Below are positions 48,657 to 58,124 of a DNA stretch of 60,000 nucleotides, one piece after another (within the stretch, counting starts at the first letter, position 1; every line of letters begins with the position of its first letter). The notes beneath the pieces were generated by a model. It was not told the DNA's origin. It worked only from the letters and a program-made list of their open reading frames with translations, and did no database searches. The stretch lies in assembly GCA_964035545.1 (NCBI GenBank), contig OZ037769.1:9403429-9463428 (forward strand). Direction: 5' to 3'. The stretch is from Bugula neritina. Its lineage: Eukaryota; Bryozoa; Gymnolaemata; Cheilostomatida; Bugulidae. Both the position numbers and the translations under genes were made by a program.

Positions 48657-50135
48657 TCAAGTGTAACCATCATCTATTAGCACATTCTGTTTACCCCCTG
48701 AGTATGTAAAACAATGATCTATTTTATTGAATATTACAGTTAATCGTCTATCTACGGCAACATAATGCTGTGGAGTCAATATAGGAGCTAAAGGCTCATT
48801 TTTCAAGACATTGAATAGCACTTGTCCCAGAACACCGTTCTTCAGCTTACTTAGTCGATTGTATGTTGCTTCTCGGAGCACACAGCACTGATACAGAGGA
48901 GCTAAAATACTTTCCTCATCAACATAAGGATTGCCGAAGGACTTTCCGTTATCCAGTGCCACTACTATTGAGTCTTTGCTGTATTCAAATGTTTCAATGT
49001 GATGCCGGTCAGCATTTGATATAAGAAAGTCAAATATAGAAATGTCAATCAAGTCCAGCAAACGAGGTGGCATTTCATACGGCCTTGTTCCTTTAACAGT
49101 CTTGCAATGTTCTTGGTCACGCTCCCAAACCGCCGGTTTAGTTTCTCTGTATGTTCTTCGCCATGGATGAGGTAAAGGTTGGCTAAGGGAATATGAATCT
49201 GGCAGCCAAAGAGTTAATGAACCCTCAAGAATGGCATTGTTGCCGCAAACTCCAGTTTTCGGACCACGGCAATAATGGCATTTGCCATAGAAACAAGTAT
49301 TGCCATTCTTGTAATAAAAAGTTTTCAACAAGTTATGGTGTGCAGTAGTTCGAATTTCAGATTCCAAGTCAACTTTTCTTCCTACTACCAATGGCACCTT
49401 GTTGAGCTCAATTATTCTATTCAAATGAAAGGCAGCTATTTCTGCATAATGCCTATCTTTGCCTGCATAAGGTGTACCTACCATTATGAAGTCTCGACTA
49501 TAGACTTTCGGCTTAAAAACGGTCATTTGTGTGGCTTCTAAAGTAATGGATAGCTTGAGTTGAGTTCCCTTCACACCAGCATCAGTGTGTGTTATTTTTC
49601 CATTCTGCATAGCTTTTAAAACGCAACCTAATTTAATATTAGATGAATCAGTTATCTGCCTTGAGGTCATCCACGATTCAACTAGTTGCCACGCTGTAAT
49701 GCCATCTTCAACCTTGCATTGCCAATCAATGGAAAATTTTGCTGTAAGATTAGCTATTAGCAAGTCTGTATTACTTGTGTCAGAATGGTCATGTACCAAA
49801 ACTGCTGAAATCAAAACGTCAATGATTTATTGTGAGCAAACATAATATACAAGTAGCAGTACCATGCAAGTATACTATATTATAATGGTGAAAATACGTA
49901 ATAGATACAGTTCAACCTCAAAAAAATTTCGCTGGTCAGCATGTAAAATCGTTTATAGATGTAAAACCTGATTTTAAAAATAAAATTGTGTATTTGAGTA
50001 AATTGTTGCAGTGTACTTGCCTGGCCTTTCAAGTTTGTATATGTGAGCTGTTAGCAAACAGATAGTGCCAATGACAGCAACCATATAAACTGTATTTTTT
50101 CTCTTTGAAAAGCAGGGGCTCACATTATGCACCAT
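48657..50135 (-). CDS. FAM20B: Glycosaminoglycan xylosylkinase FAM20B, complete, 2 exons
   Basis: FAM20B is a Golgi secretory-pathway kinase that phosphorylates xylose O-2 in the proteoglycan linkage tetrasaccharide and so licenses glycosaminoglycan extension. Exon 1 is 50021-50135 (ATG at 50135), exon 2 48657-49804; 1263 nt, 420 aa (human 409). The N-terminus has a short basic cytosolic tail and one membrane span, VYMVAVIGTICLLTAHIY, a type II anchor. Kinase features: GVKGTQLKLSITLE with VFKPKVYSRD (nucleotide loop and Lys), DRHYAEIAAFHLNRI (Glu), the Cys-rich CFYGKCHYC segment, SVTLWLPD-like SLTLWLPD, ISNADRHHIETFE (catalytic Asp) and LDNGKSFGNP (metal-binding Asp). EESILAPLYQCCVLR is diagnostic of FAM20B rather than FAM20A/C. 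The intron has a GC donor (GCAAGT). Tail-to-tail with RNF25. Confidence 0.95.
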
Positions 50136-50233
50136 CCTCTGCCAAACATATAGCAGCTCTACATCATAATTTTCTATATCTTTCAGTTACACCTGTCGAC
50201 AACTACAATAACACAGCAAATAATATGTATTCA

Positions 50234-50453
50234 AGGCTTACCTGCCAGTCAGTGATTGGTTGATCGCTAAACGCTGAACGCATCGCGAGAATAGACACTT
50301 GTGTTCAGAAATCAGACAGTTCTGCCGTCACAGAGTTCAACGCTTAGCCTAGAAAACTAGTTCACAGTTGAGTTTCAACTGTAGTCTGTCATGGGCATTA
50401 CTCTCTCGCAATGCGTTCAGCGATTATCCAATCACTGACTGGCAAGTAAGCCC
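50234..50453. mobile_element. MITE, 220 bp, about 55-bp inverted repeats
   Basis: The left arm GGCTTACCTGCCAGTCAGTG continues through ATTGGTTGATCGCTAAACGC; the right arm is its inverted copy with few changes. The interior contains CACAGTTGAGTTTCAACTGT. About 100 bp upstream of the FAM20B start codon, so it may lie in the promoter or 5' UTR. Confidence 0.85.
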
Positions 50454-50819
50454 TGATTGGTTAAATGCTTTTACTTATTTCATATGCTACTAGCCAGCAT
50501 TATTATCTGATTTAGTTTTTCGAAAACTATTATTTACTAAATAATTATGTATGCAAATCTTGATAAATTATGAAAATAAATATTTGATAGATAAATTTGG
50601 CTGAATTTTATCAACATATTTGGTTATTCTAATTTGGCTGAATTTTATTAGCATATTTAGGTTTTTATGCTAGTGAATGCTATTGAATAAAGCCAGTAAA
50701 TCTCATTAAATGAAGCTAGTAATTTTGAATAATTGAAGCTAGTATATGAGAAAAAAATAACTAGTAAATCTTATAGAATTATGCTAGTAAATCTCAATAG
50801 ATTTCGCTAAATTTGATTG

Positions 50820-51013
50820 TTGGTTGCTGTGGATACAGCAGAAACTGAGTTACGGCATTCCTATTGGTTAAAAGTTTACTGAGGGGGCTAGAGACAGTTG
50901 GCGCTCAGCGTTTGTAGTGTGAACAGCAAAAGGTAGGATGAGACGTTGAAAGTATGTGATAGCAGCTCGAAAAACGTGTCCACAGTTCAGTTTCGACTGT
51001 AGTCTGTAGACCT
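50820..51013. mobile_element. Partial or diverged relative of the 50234-50453 MITE
   Basis: CACAGTTCAGTTTCGACTGTAG at about 50981-51002 matches the interior of the neighbouring MITE. Other similarity (CTATTGGTTAAA, GCGCTCAGCG) is weak. Confidence 0.4.
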
Positions 51014-51026
51014 GATTAGACTTACA

Positions 51027-51466
51027 CTTAACATAGGGCCACACTACGAGGATTTTCTGCACGTGGGTCTAAATAATTGAAAATCTGTTGCTGGAACACA
51101 ATGCCTTGGTTGTGGGTGCGGAAATTTATTGGGTAATGATCTTGGCGCTTAACTTTACTGCTCGCCTACAGGTGTTTGTTTTTAAATCTGGATCATCAGC
51201 AAAGCGACTTCACATATTATAAAAGCAGAAAATGCGAACTATATGAAACTGTTTTAATTCAGTTTGCTAAAACTTTAAAACACAAGTCGAAATTCAAAAC
51301 AGTGTGCAAACCAGCCAATTAGATCAAACCCATACGAGCTTTCTGCACTCTTCGATCAGCTTGTTATCCGCATGAAAATTTGCACACAACAGCCCATTTT
51401 TTGGCTAGACGGGTTTCCTGCATGTGGCCCACTCAGGTAATTCGCCTCGTGTGGCCCTACGCTTAG
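51027..51466. mobile_element. MITE copy 1 of a head-to-tail pair
   Basis: Terminal inverted repeats CTTAACATAGGGCCACAC and CTAAGCGTAGGGCCACAC. The interior shares long blocks with copy 2, for example ACTATATGAAACTGTTTTAA and TTCAGTTTGCTAAAA. Superfamily not assigned. Confidence 0.85.
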
Positions 51467-51479
51467 TCTTGCAGTGACT

Positions 51480-51884
51480 CTTAGCATAGGGCCACACGAA
51501 GCGTTTTACACCTGTTTAGATCTGCCACACACAAAATTGCAAATGTGGAAATTTATTAGCTAATCATCTTGGAGTTTAATTTTACTGCTTGTTTTTACTG
51601 TTTGTTTTTAAACTACGTCATCGGCAAGATATTTTCATCATTATTATTATTACAAAAGCGGAAATGCAAACTATATGAAACTGTTTTAATTCAGTTTGCT
51701 AAAAGCTAAAACGTGAACTAAAATTAATAAAGTGTGCTCGCTAAATGATAATAAGTCAATTAGCTCAAACAGGCATGAGCTTGCCGCACTTTTCGCTCAG
51801 CATGTTAGATGCATGAAAATCCCGCACACGACATCCCATTTTTGGGCTAAATGGGTTTTCTCCTTTGTGGGGCCCTACGCTAAG
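51480..51884. mobile_element. MITE copy 2 of a head-to-tail pair
   Basis: Ends CTTAGCATAGGGCCACACG and, inverted, CTTAGCGTAGGGCCCCAC. Same orientation as copy 1 and separated from it by only 13 bp. Contains a short ATT/ATC-rich expansion that copy 1 lacks. Confidence 0.85.
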
Positions 51885-52139
51885 TCTTAGAGCGTTCTAA
51901 GTCTTAGAGTGTTCGGTATTTAGTAAATTACAATTGGCTTTGCAAATAATCTTTACTTAATTTTATATATATATTATAAATTAAAGTACAACTATAACTA
52001 TAAGTTTTGCTATGAGTATGTCTATTATGATTATCATTGATAATAACTAATATTATAACCATATTTAACAATATTTATGGTGTGTTAAATTTTTATACAA
52101 CATGCTGAATAAAATATAAATATCAATGTGAATGTGTAT

Positions 52140-52491
52140 TGTAGTGAGTAGTGCAAGTACAAATACAGGAATCGCCCTCTCCCTATTCTTGGAATACTTA
52201 GACTCTTATGTAGCAACCAATTAGCAGCTCCGGAAGATATGCTTCCGAGTCACGTGACACTTCCCGGGTTAATAAGATTATATCACGTTGTTGTAAGCGG
52301 AGGCTTGTAGTAGTAACATGTGTTAGTAGTTGACTCTTGTATAGGATAATTTGATGTGATGTTTGTTTTATGCTTTATTGTGGATAATAAATATAATTAC
52401 TCGACAGCTACCCTAGTAATTGATAACAGAATAACCAGCTAACTATACGCAAGTAAATAACTCACGCTCAGTAATTGCACAAATTACTACA
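52140..52491 (+). repeat. 5' LTR of the second element
   Basis: 352 bp, no difference from the right LTR by eye. It contains AATAAA at 52386-52391, a perfect E-box palindrome GTCACGTGAC at 52249-52258 and inverted ETS-like CGGAAG/CTTCCG at 52231-52247. Confidence 0.95.
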
Positions 52492-52492
52492 G

Positions 52493-52510
52493 TGGTGGCA
52501 GCGGTGGGAT
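52493..52510 (+). promoter_or_regulatory. Primer binding site, tRNA-Leu(AAG/TAG) type
   Basis: TGGTGGCAGCGGTGGGAT, one base after the 5' LTR, is fully complementary to a tRNA-Leu 3' end (ATCCCACCGCTGCCACCA, from memory). Confidence 0.85.
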
Positions 52511-52511
52511 C

Positions 52512-53477
52512 TTGCGTATAGCAGTCATGGCAGAAGACGGCACGGAGCTACCCATTCCACTGAATGAAGGTGAGAGAGATAATGTTGATATACCTGTGGA
52601 ACCAGTGGTGTTAGATGAAGAAGTGAGAATTCTTAGAGGGCATGGTGAAGATAGATACCGGCTGAAGGCGCCCACCTTCACTGGCGAAGAAGCAGTGGAG
52701 CAGTTTATTCAAGAATTCCAAGATGTGAGGGAGATTGCAGAATGGCCGCCAAGGGTGGCGTTGCTAAAGCTCAGGATGGCGCTGACGGGCAAAGCTAAGC
52801 CGTACGGAGCTGGACCTGACATAGACGGAATCTTTGCTTCCCTGCGGGCCCGTTTTGGCATCTCTCCCATAGATGCGCGGGCCCGTCTACAGAGGATGCG
52901 GCGTGATCCTCACACGTCACTAGAAGAGCACGCTGCCACGGTGTACCCATTAGCGCAGATCGCATTCCGCGATCTGCCTCCGGTACACCGTGAGAGGTAT
53001 ACCTATGATGCCTTCGTGCAGTCCATCAACGACTTGGGGCTCCACCATCAACTCCAAGCGAGGAGAGTCACCACAGTCGAAGATGCACTTGCGGTGGGAG
53101 AAGCCTATCTCTTGGCGACTCATATGCACCGCAACCGCGTGGCCTCCCGCCAGGTGACCACGGAGCACTCTACTGCTCACACCGAAGTAAATGCGGAACC
53201 CTCCGCGGTGGCTAATGTGAACCAGATGTCACTAGTGTCAAAAATCTCACAGATGACTGACATGCTAGATAAGCTGGTCACCACATTAGCCTCCCCAAGC
53301 CAGGTAGATACTGCCCGTGAGCCTTGCGGGCCGCAGGTACAATCACCAGACATGGGGCACCACTTCTGCTGGGAATGCGGAAGGCCAGGACATTTCCAGA
53401 GAAACTGCCCTCAACTCCCACCAGGGTTAAACTACCCCGGCCCGCAGATGTTCCCACCTCCTGCGGGCCGTCTGTAA
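52512..53477 (+). CDS. Gag of the second element, up to 321 aa
   Basis: The frame is open from 52512; the first ATG in good position is at 52527 (MAEDGTEL), as the triplet counted first at 52512 abuts the primer site. A retrotransposon-Gag core (about residues 55-200: AVEQFIQEFQDV, LLKLRMALTGKAK, FGISPIDARARL) is followed by a single CCHC knuckle CWECGRPGHFQRNC near the C-terminus. It should form the particle that packages element RNA. Its stop at 53475-53477 lies inside the frameshift hairpin region, so most ribosomes would end here and make Gag alone. Confidence 0.92.
   Translation: MRIAVMAEDGTELPIPLNEGERDNVDIPVEPVVLDEEVRILRGHGEDRYRLKAPTFTGEEAVEQFIQEFQDVREIAEWPPRVALLKLRMALTGKAKPYGAGPDIDGIFASLRARFGISPIDARARLQRMRRDPHTSLEEHAATVYPLAQIAFRDLPPVHRERYTYDAFVQSINDLGLHHQLQARRVTTVEDALAVGEAYLLATHMHRNRVASRQVTTEHSTAHTEVNAEPSAVANVNQMSLVSKISQMTDMLDKLVTTLASPSQVDTAREPCGPQVQSPDMGHHFCWECGRPGHFQRNCPQLPPGLNYPGPQMFPPPAGRL
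53426..53470 (+). promoter_or_regulatory. -1 ribosomal frameshift signal: GTTAAAC plus stem-loop
   Basis: Heptamer G TTA AAC at 53426-53432 is in the correct zero-frame register. After a 5-nt spacer, CGGCCCGCAG (53438-53447) pairs perfectly with CTGCGGGCCG (53461-53470), leaving a 13-nt loop. Slipping back one base moves ribosomes from Gag into the pro/int frame. GTTAAAC is the heptamer used by equine arteritis virus. Loop CCTC could pair with a downstream GAGG to form a pseudoknot, which is speculative. Confidence 0.8.
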
Positions 53478-55684
53478 ATCACCCAGGGAGGCCCGCGCGT
53501 CTGTCGCCCCGCTGGGCGCCGCGCGGAGATGCTGTGAAGTGGCGACCCCCGCGGCAAGTAGGCTCAAGCCACTCGCCGCCTGGGTCCTCTACGCCACTCC
53601 GGCACCAACACGGAGCCGGCAGACGGTTGACCACAGAGCCTGCGAGGGAAACGGTACAAGCGCCGCAAGGCGTACCGCCCCAACCTCGGCAGCTGGTCAA
53701 TAGTCGCCGCCAACCGTGGACCCCTCGACCCACAGCGAGGGAGGTGCAACCACGGCACACTCAATTGCAGCCGCACGGAAGTAGCTACTTCCTGCCAGGG
53801 AAGTTAGCCGGCAAGCCTGCCAACTTCCTCCTGGACTCCGGCTGCACCACCAACCTCCTTAGCCGTCAGTTCTTTGACACCCTCAGCGCTAAGGTCAAGG
53901 ACAGGTTGGCACCGTACGAGGGGGATCACGGCACCTTGGCAGACGGGTCGTGCATTCCCTTCTACGGCATTATTGAGCTAACTGGTTACGTCCGTAACCA
54001 GGCCATCCAAGAGACGTTTATCGTCGGGCAGCTCAACGAGGATGCTATCCTCGGGATGCCATTCTTACAACGACACGGTTGTCGCATCGATTTCAGTAAA
54101 TCTGCGATAATCATGGGCGACAAGGAGCTCGCTTGTGTCGATAAGTTTGGTCGTCCTCTAGCGGGAGCAGTGCAGGTAGTACGGAGCTGTACTATACCAG
54201 GCCACTCCCGGGCTACCGTCCGCTGCAAGGTAGACGGTGGCCAAACCTCTAAGTTGGGAGTTGTCGAAAGTACGCACTCGAGAGTCCAACTTGCCCGTAG
54301 TTTTAGCCGGCTCACGGGGCAAGGAGAGATCTCAGTGCAGTGTGTCAACCCCTTCTCAGAGACAGTAGACCTACCACCCAGATCCATGCTGGGTCGCTTC
54401 CATCCTGTCCAGGAGGAAGCCATTGGGCCGTCGTCGGGAGCTACGACGGAAGGTCCTCAGCAGAGCCCGTCTCGAGGGCGGAGGACCGTCCCAACCCACG
54501 CCTCCCCTCCTCCAGGGACGCGTGGCTGCACAGGCAACGGGAAACGCCAGGCTATGGCTAGGTTGCCACATGGGTACAGTGAGGCGTTCAGCCACACAGA
54601 CCACGGAGCCCGCCTAAATAGAGCAGGCTGCCGTGAGGTACCGCGGGCGGCGAGGACCGCCCCTGCTCAGCCACTTCAACAGAGGGCTGACACGCCCCCG
54701 GAGGCTGCCCAGAGCCTCCGCGCCAAACCTGTATGGGCTGGTAACGTTAGGGAGCTGCCGAAGCTCCAGGAATGCCTTCCTGGGGTGGTAGCCGACGTGT
54801 ACCGAGCGAAACAGGAGGGGCGACGACCCAGTAGTACACAACGGCGACAGGGATGCGCCGAGTTACGGCTGTACTGTCAACGTTGGAGCTCTCTGCGGGT
54901 CGGGCCAGATGGTCTGCTAACCATGACCTTGGCCACCAACAGCAGACAGCCAGTCAGGAAGAGGGTTGTCTGCCCAGTTGCCATCCGCCGGAAGTTGATA
55001 CAAGACACTCACGAGGAGACTCACGGAGGAGTCCAAGGGGTGGTCACCAAGCTACAACTCCGGTGGTACTGGCCTAACATGGAACGGGATATCCGACGCA
55101 GAGTGAGACGGTGCAAAGTCTGCCAGACCAACAAGCATAGCCGTCTCCCTGGTGAAGTGGGGCGGCAGACGCATTGTGTGAGAAGGTCTCGGCAGGCGGA
55201 GACTGTCAACCTGGCCGGAAACACCTCCATGACACGTCAGGAAGACTTGGCGAGGCGAGAAAGGCCACTTCCGTCCTTGAAAGTGCGCCCACCGCCCCCA
55301 ATGTCAAGCCTGCCATCATCACCACTTCCGGAACCAGAAACAGGTCCGGAAGTGCAAAAACCCCCCGTGGGAGGGGCTCCGCAAGGAGATGCCAACATAG
55401 GACCAGCACCACACACTAGGCAACTTCCAGCGTGTCTCAGAGACTGTGTACGTGACCGCGGTATAAGCGGCAGTAACAAAAGTCTAGAGAGGCCTCGCGT
55501 AGGAAAACAGGCAAAGAGCCGTGGGAGTTGTGATCACCACGAGAATCTCAACTTTTGCCTCGGCGGAATCTCACACGAGATTCATCCGCTGGAAGTGAAA
55601 AGCCCTAGTCACGTTTCACAACCACGCTGTCCGGTCTTTTCCTATGTTGATGCAGTCGAGAGTAGACGTGCCAGTAAACAGTAA
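53433..55684 (+). CDS. Protease and integrase zinc-binding module (RT-less pol), read by -1 shift
   Basis: The frame is open from before 53324 to 55684; its own ATG at 53324 lies inside gag, so frameshift expression is likelier. After a Pro/Arg-rich linker comes the aspartic protease (FLLDSGCTTNLLS near 53827-53865, later AILGMPFLQRHG). A stretch with YSEAFSHTDH resembles the linker just before RT in Gypsy Pol, but RT and RNase H are absent and the frame passes through low-similarity sequence to GLL and the H2C2 zinc module HEETHGG...WPNMERDI...CKVCQ (about 55008-55130). The DDE integrase core is also missing; the tail is Pro/Arg-rich and unrecognised. One continuous frame despite two deletions suggests selection or youth. 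Confidence 0.8.
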
Positions 55685-55707
55685 TCAGATACCACTTTCA
55701 TTCCAAA

Positions 55708-56755
55708 ATGTCTTACTATTCTGGATCGAAGGGTGAGTTAATTATGTTTTTGGTACGATAACTAGACTGCATCAGTCAGCTACACTAGCTAGCTGGAGAT
55801 TCGATAATGATAAACAGTGGTGGGAATACACGTCGACTTTGATTTTAAGTAATCTATCATAGCGAGTGTGTTCTCCATCAACTATTCATTAGCCTGAATC
55901 TCACGAGTGTAACTGAACAGAGTACCGGTCAGGCTGTACACGCCGACGGTGTCTCAGTGTATAATCTTTAACACTGCTACTCTTTCAGATCACACTCGAG
56001 TGACCACCTCCCGGTCACGAAACCAGCCAACCTCTCTGTCTATGGAAGAAGAGCCTGTAATGGAGAATGGCATACCAGTAGTACTCCGCCGACGACACCG
56101 TTGGGTGTCACCCACGACAGAGAGGAGAATTGAAGAAGCCTGGGGACCCAGTGGACCACACCGAACCTGCCAGGTCTGCTTTGAGGAGTGCCCGTCGCAC
56201 CGCTCCTTGCGTTTACATGTGGATGCCCATTTCCTACTCCACTTCTGTCCCTGCGGCTTCCACGACGTCTACCCGTATCCCGTGACAGTACATAAGCTAA
56301 GCTGCTTCGCCGGAGAGAACCACACTGTTGATGAAGACAGTTTCCCCCTATACCTGGATGCCATCAAACCAGTCATCAGGAAGGCTATTACCCTGGCCGC
56401 ACTAACGTCAGGGTTTCACGTACTGATACTATCTGCCCGCCATAAGTCCCCTATGGTTCAGGGCCCACCTCCTACCCCCGTCAACCCTAGCGACACCCCA
56501 GAAGTAGAAGAAACAACCATATCCCGTATCACGGAGACCCCCGTAACCCCACCAAGACCTAGCCAGCTGGCTAACGTAGAAGAGCGGCTTCTAAGACTGC
56601 AAGCCGAATTCACACAACTTGCCCCTGACTTGCTGGATACGACGACAGGTCTATACCAGTTGAAAGACTCAGTGGGACGACTGAAGAGGCGGCTACGGGC
56701 CCGACAGGCTCGACACCGAGCACGGTCGCTACAAGAAGCAGAGTCCAACCAATGA
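55708..56755 (+). CDS. ORF3: spliced double zinc-finger protein of the second element, 263 aa
   Basis: Predicted exons: 55708-55732 (MSYYSGSK, donor GTGAGT) and 55989-56755 (acceptor CTCTTTCAG), phase 1. Without splicing the second exon is still open from an ATG at 55949. The protein has a C2H2 finger CQVCFEE...HVDAH (C-x2-C-x12-H-x3-H), immediately followed by a second C-x-C-x12-H-x3-C unit (CPCGFHD...HKLSC), a mid-region rich in Pro/Thr, and a C-terminal segment with a heptad-like ERLLRLQAEFTQL...LKDSVGRLKRRL plus an Arg-rich tail. It is not Gag, Pol or a recognisable envelope (no signal peptide or membrane span). Function unknown; nucleic-acid binding or targeting is a reasonable guess. 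Confidence 0.7.
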
Positions 56756-57037
56756 GAATGCCTGGGGTAGGCACCTTCGTTGAGCTATAGCTCGTTTAGG
56801 ATATGACGAGCGCTCCGACATTGGCCCGCGTGCTGGTAAGCACCCTCTCTCTTAATAGCTGACTAGATGTGTGTGATCGATCACCCTGTTGTCTTCTAAT
56901 GTAAACGTTGTCGTGTTTAACTATTTCTTTTCTTACTCTTTGTGGGTTTACTTATGAATATTTCCTTTTTGGATTATTGTATGGTTTTTCATTATGTTTT
57001 TTTATTATTGTGTTATCAGAAAGTAGGGCTTTCTGCT

Positions 57038-57048
57038 GGGGGGGACGG
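57038..57048 (+). promoter_or_regulatory. Polypurine tract of the second element
   Basis: GGGGGGGACGG directly abuts the 3' LTR; the one C near the end is unusual for a PPT. Confidence 0.6.
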
Positions 57049-57400
57049 TGTAGTGAGTAGTGCAAGTACAAATACAGGAATCGCCCTCTCCCTATTCTTG
57101 GAATACTTAGACTCTTATGTAGCAACCAATTAGCAGCTCCGGAAGATATGCTTCCGAGTCACGTGACACTTCCCGGGTTAATAAGATTATATCACGTTGT
57201 TGTAAGCGGAGGCTTGTAGTAGTAACATGTGTTAGTAGTTGACTCTTGTATAGGATAATTTGATGTGATGTTTGTTTTATGCTTTATTGTGGATAATAAA
57301 TATAATTACTCGACAGCTACCCTAGTAATTGATAACAGAATAACCAGCTAACTATACGCAAGTAAATAACTCACGCTCAGTAATTGCACAAATTACTACA
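57049..57400 (+). repeat. 3' LTR of the second element
   Basis: 352 bp, same as the 5' LTR. Followed by target duplication GTAT and TTAGTATTACTA-like repeat, showing the element landed in that simple repeat. Confidence 0.95.
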
Positions 57401-57404
57401 GTAT

Positions 57405-58120
57405 TACTATTAGTATTAATATTAATGATTGGGATAAGAACAGTGTGAAAATGCGCAATCGCAATAGCAATGTATTGAAAATAAATACCCAAGGCTCATA
57501 CAAATGACAGTGATGTGTGAGTGACAGTGATCACTTCGAGTAAGTTCGAGTAACGAACACACATCTAAACCGTTCAGCGATAACCGGACAGTTGGAAAAA
57601 TAACTAATGGTAATACTGATTTTATGAGTATAAGTTATAGCATAATAATATTTATATTAACTTCAAGTTTAAGCGTCTAGTAACCTTTAACAATAACTTT
57701 ATGACTAAATATGAGTTTAAGCCTCAAGGCTTTATCCACTATGAAAGAAGTGGCAATGATTGATTCTAAATAACTATAGTTATACAATAGTTATTACTAA
57801 CGCCATGATTATAATCACTGTCGTTGTTGCTGTATTTGATTATGAATGGTCCATGCTGTGATTGTTGAAGAATTAGGCAATGACATTTTTGTCTGGACAG
57901 CTTTAATTTAGCAAACCAAATATTTTTACATTAACAGGAATAAGTAACGGAAAAGTTATAGCAAAAGTATAGTTTCGAACAAAACATGTACGGAGCTATT
58001 TAGTTTCGGTAGAACGCATTATTAAGAGAAGATAACTTTAATTTAAGATGCCAATCGTAGTCTCTGGTGATATCATGGTCTTTGTATTAGGCTTGCCTAT
58101 AGTCTATATCAACACACCTT
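57405..58120. other. Unassigned AT-rich DNA
   Basis: Starts in TTAGTATTAAT repeat and continues without any recognised gene or element. Confidence 0.4.
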
Positions 58121-58124
58121 CTCA

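Larger units (their letters stand above)
52140..57400 (+). mobile_element. Non-autonomous LTR retrotransposon with Gag, protease, integrase zinc module and an extra zinc-finger ORF, 5261 bp
   Basis: Identical 352-bp LTRs (52140-52491, 57049-57400) have TG/CA ends and a 4-bp target duplication GTAT at 52136-52139 and 57401-57404. Between them are a perfect tRNA-Leu primer site, Gag, a -1-shifted pro/int frame and a third ORF, then a G-rich polypurine tract before the right LTR. No FADD- or YxDD-type RT box, RNase H or integrase DDE core was found. Composition is strikingly GC-rich against the AT-rich host. Identical LTRs and open frames imply recent transposition, so enzymes were presumably supplied by a related autonomous element. 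Confidence 0.93.

Noticed and set aside
53479-53776. Minus-strand ORFs inside the second LTR element
   Set aside because: GC-rich DNA gives long shadow frames; the plus strand carries the protease and zinc motifs.
52140-57400. A CRISPR array, integron or other prokaryotic system
   Set aside because: No direct-repeat/spacer structure or bacterial gene organisation; introns and LTR features show animal nuclear DNA.
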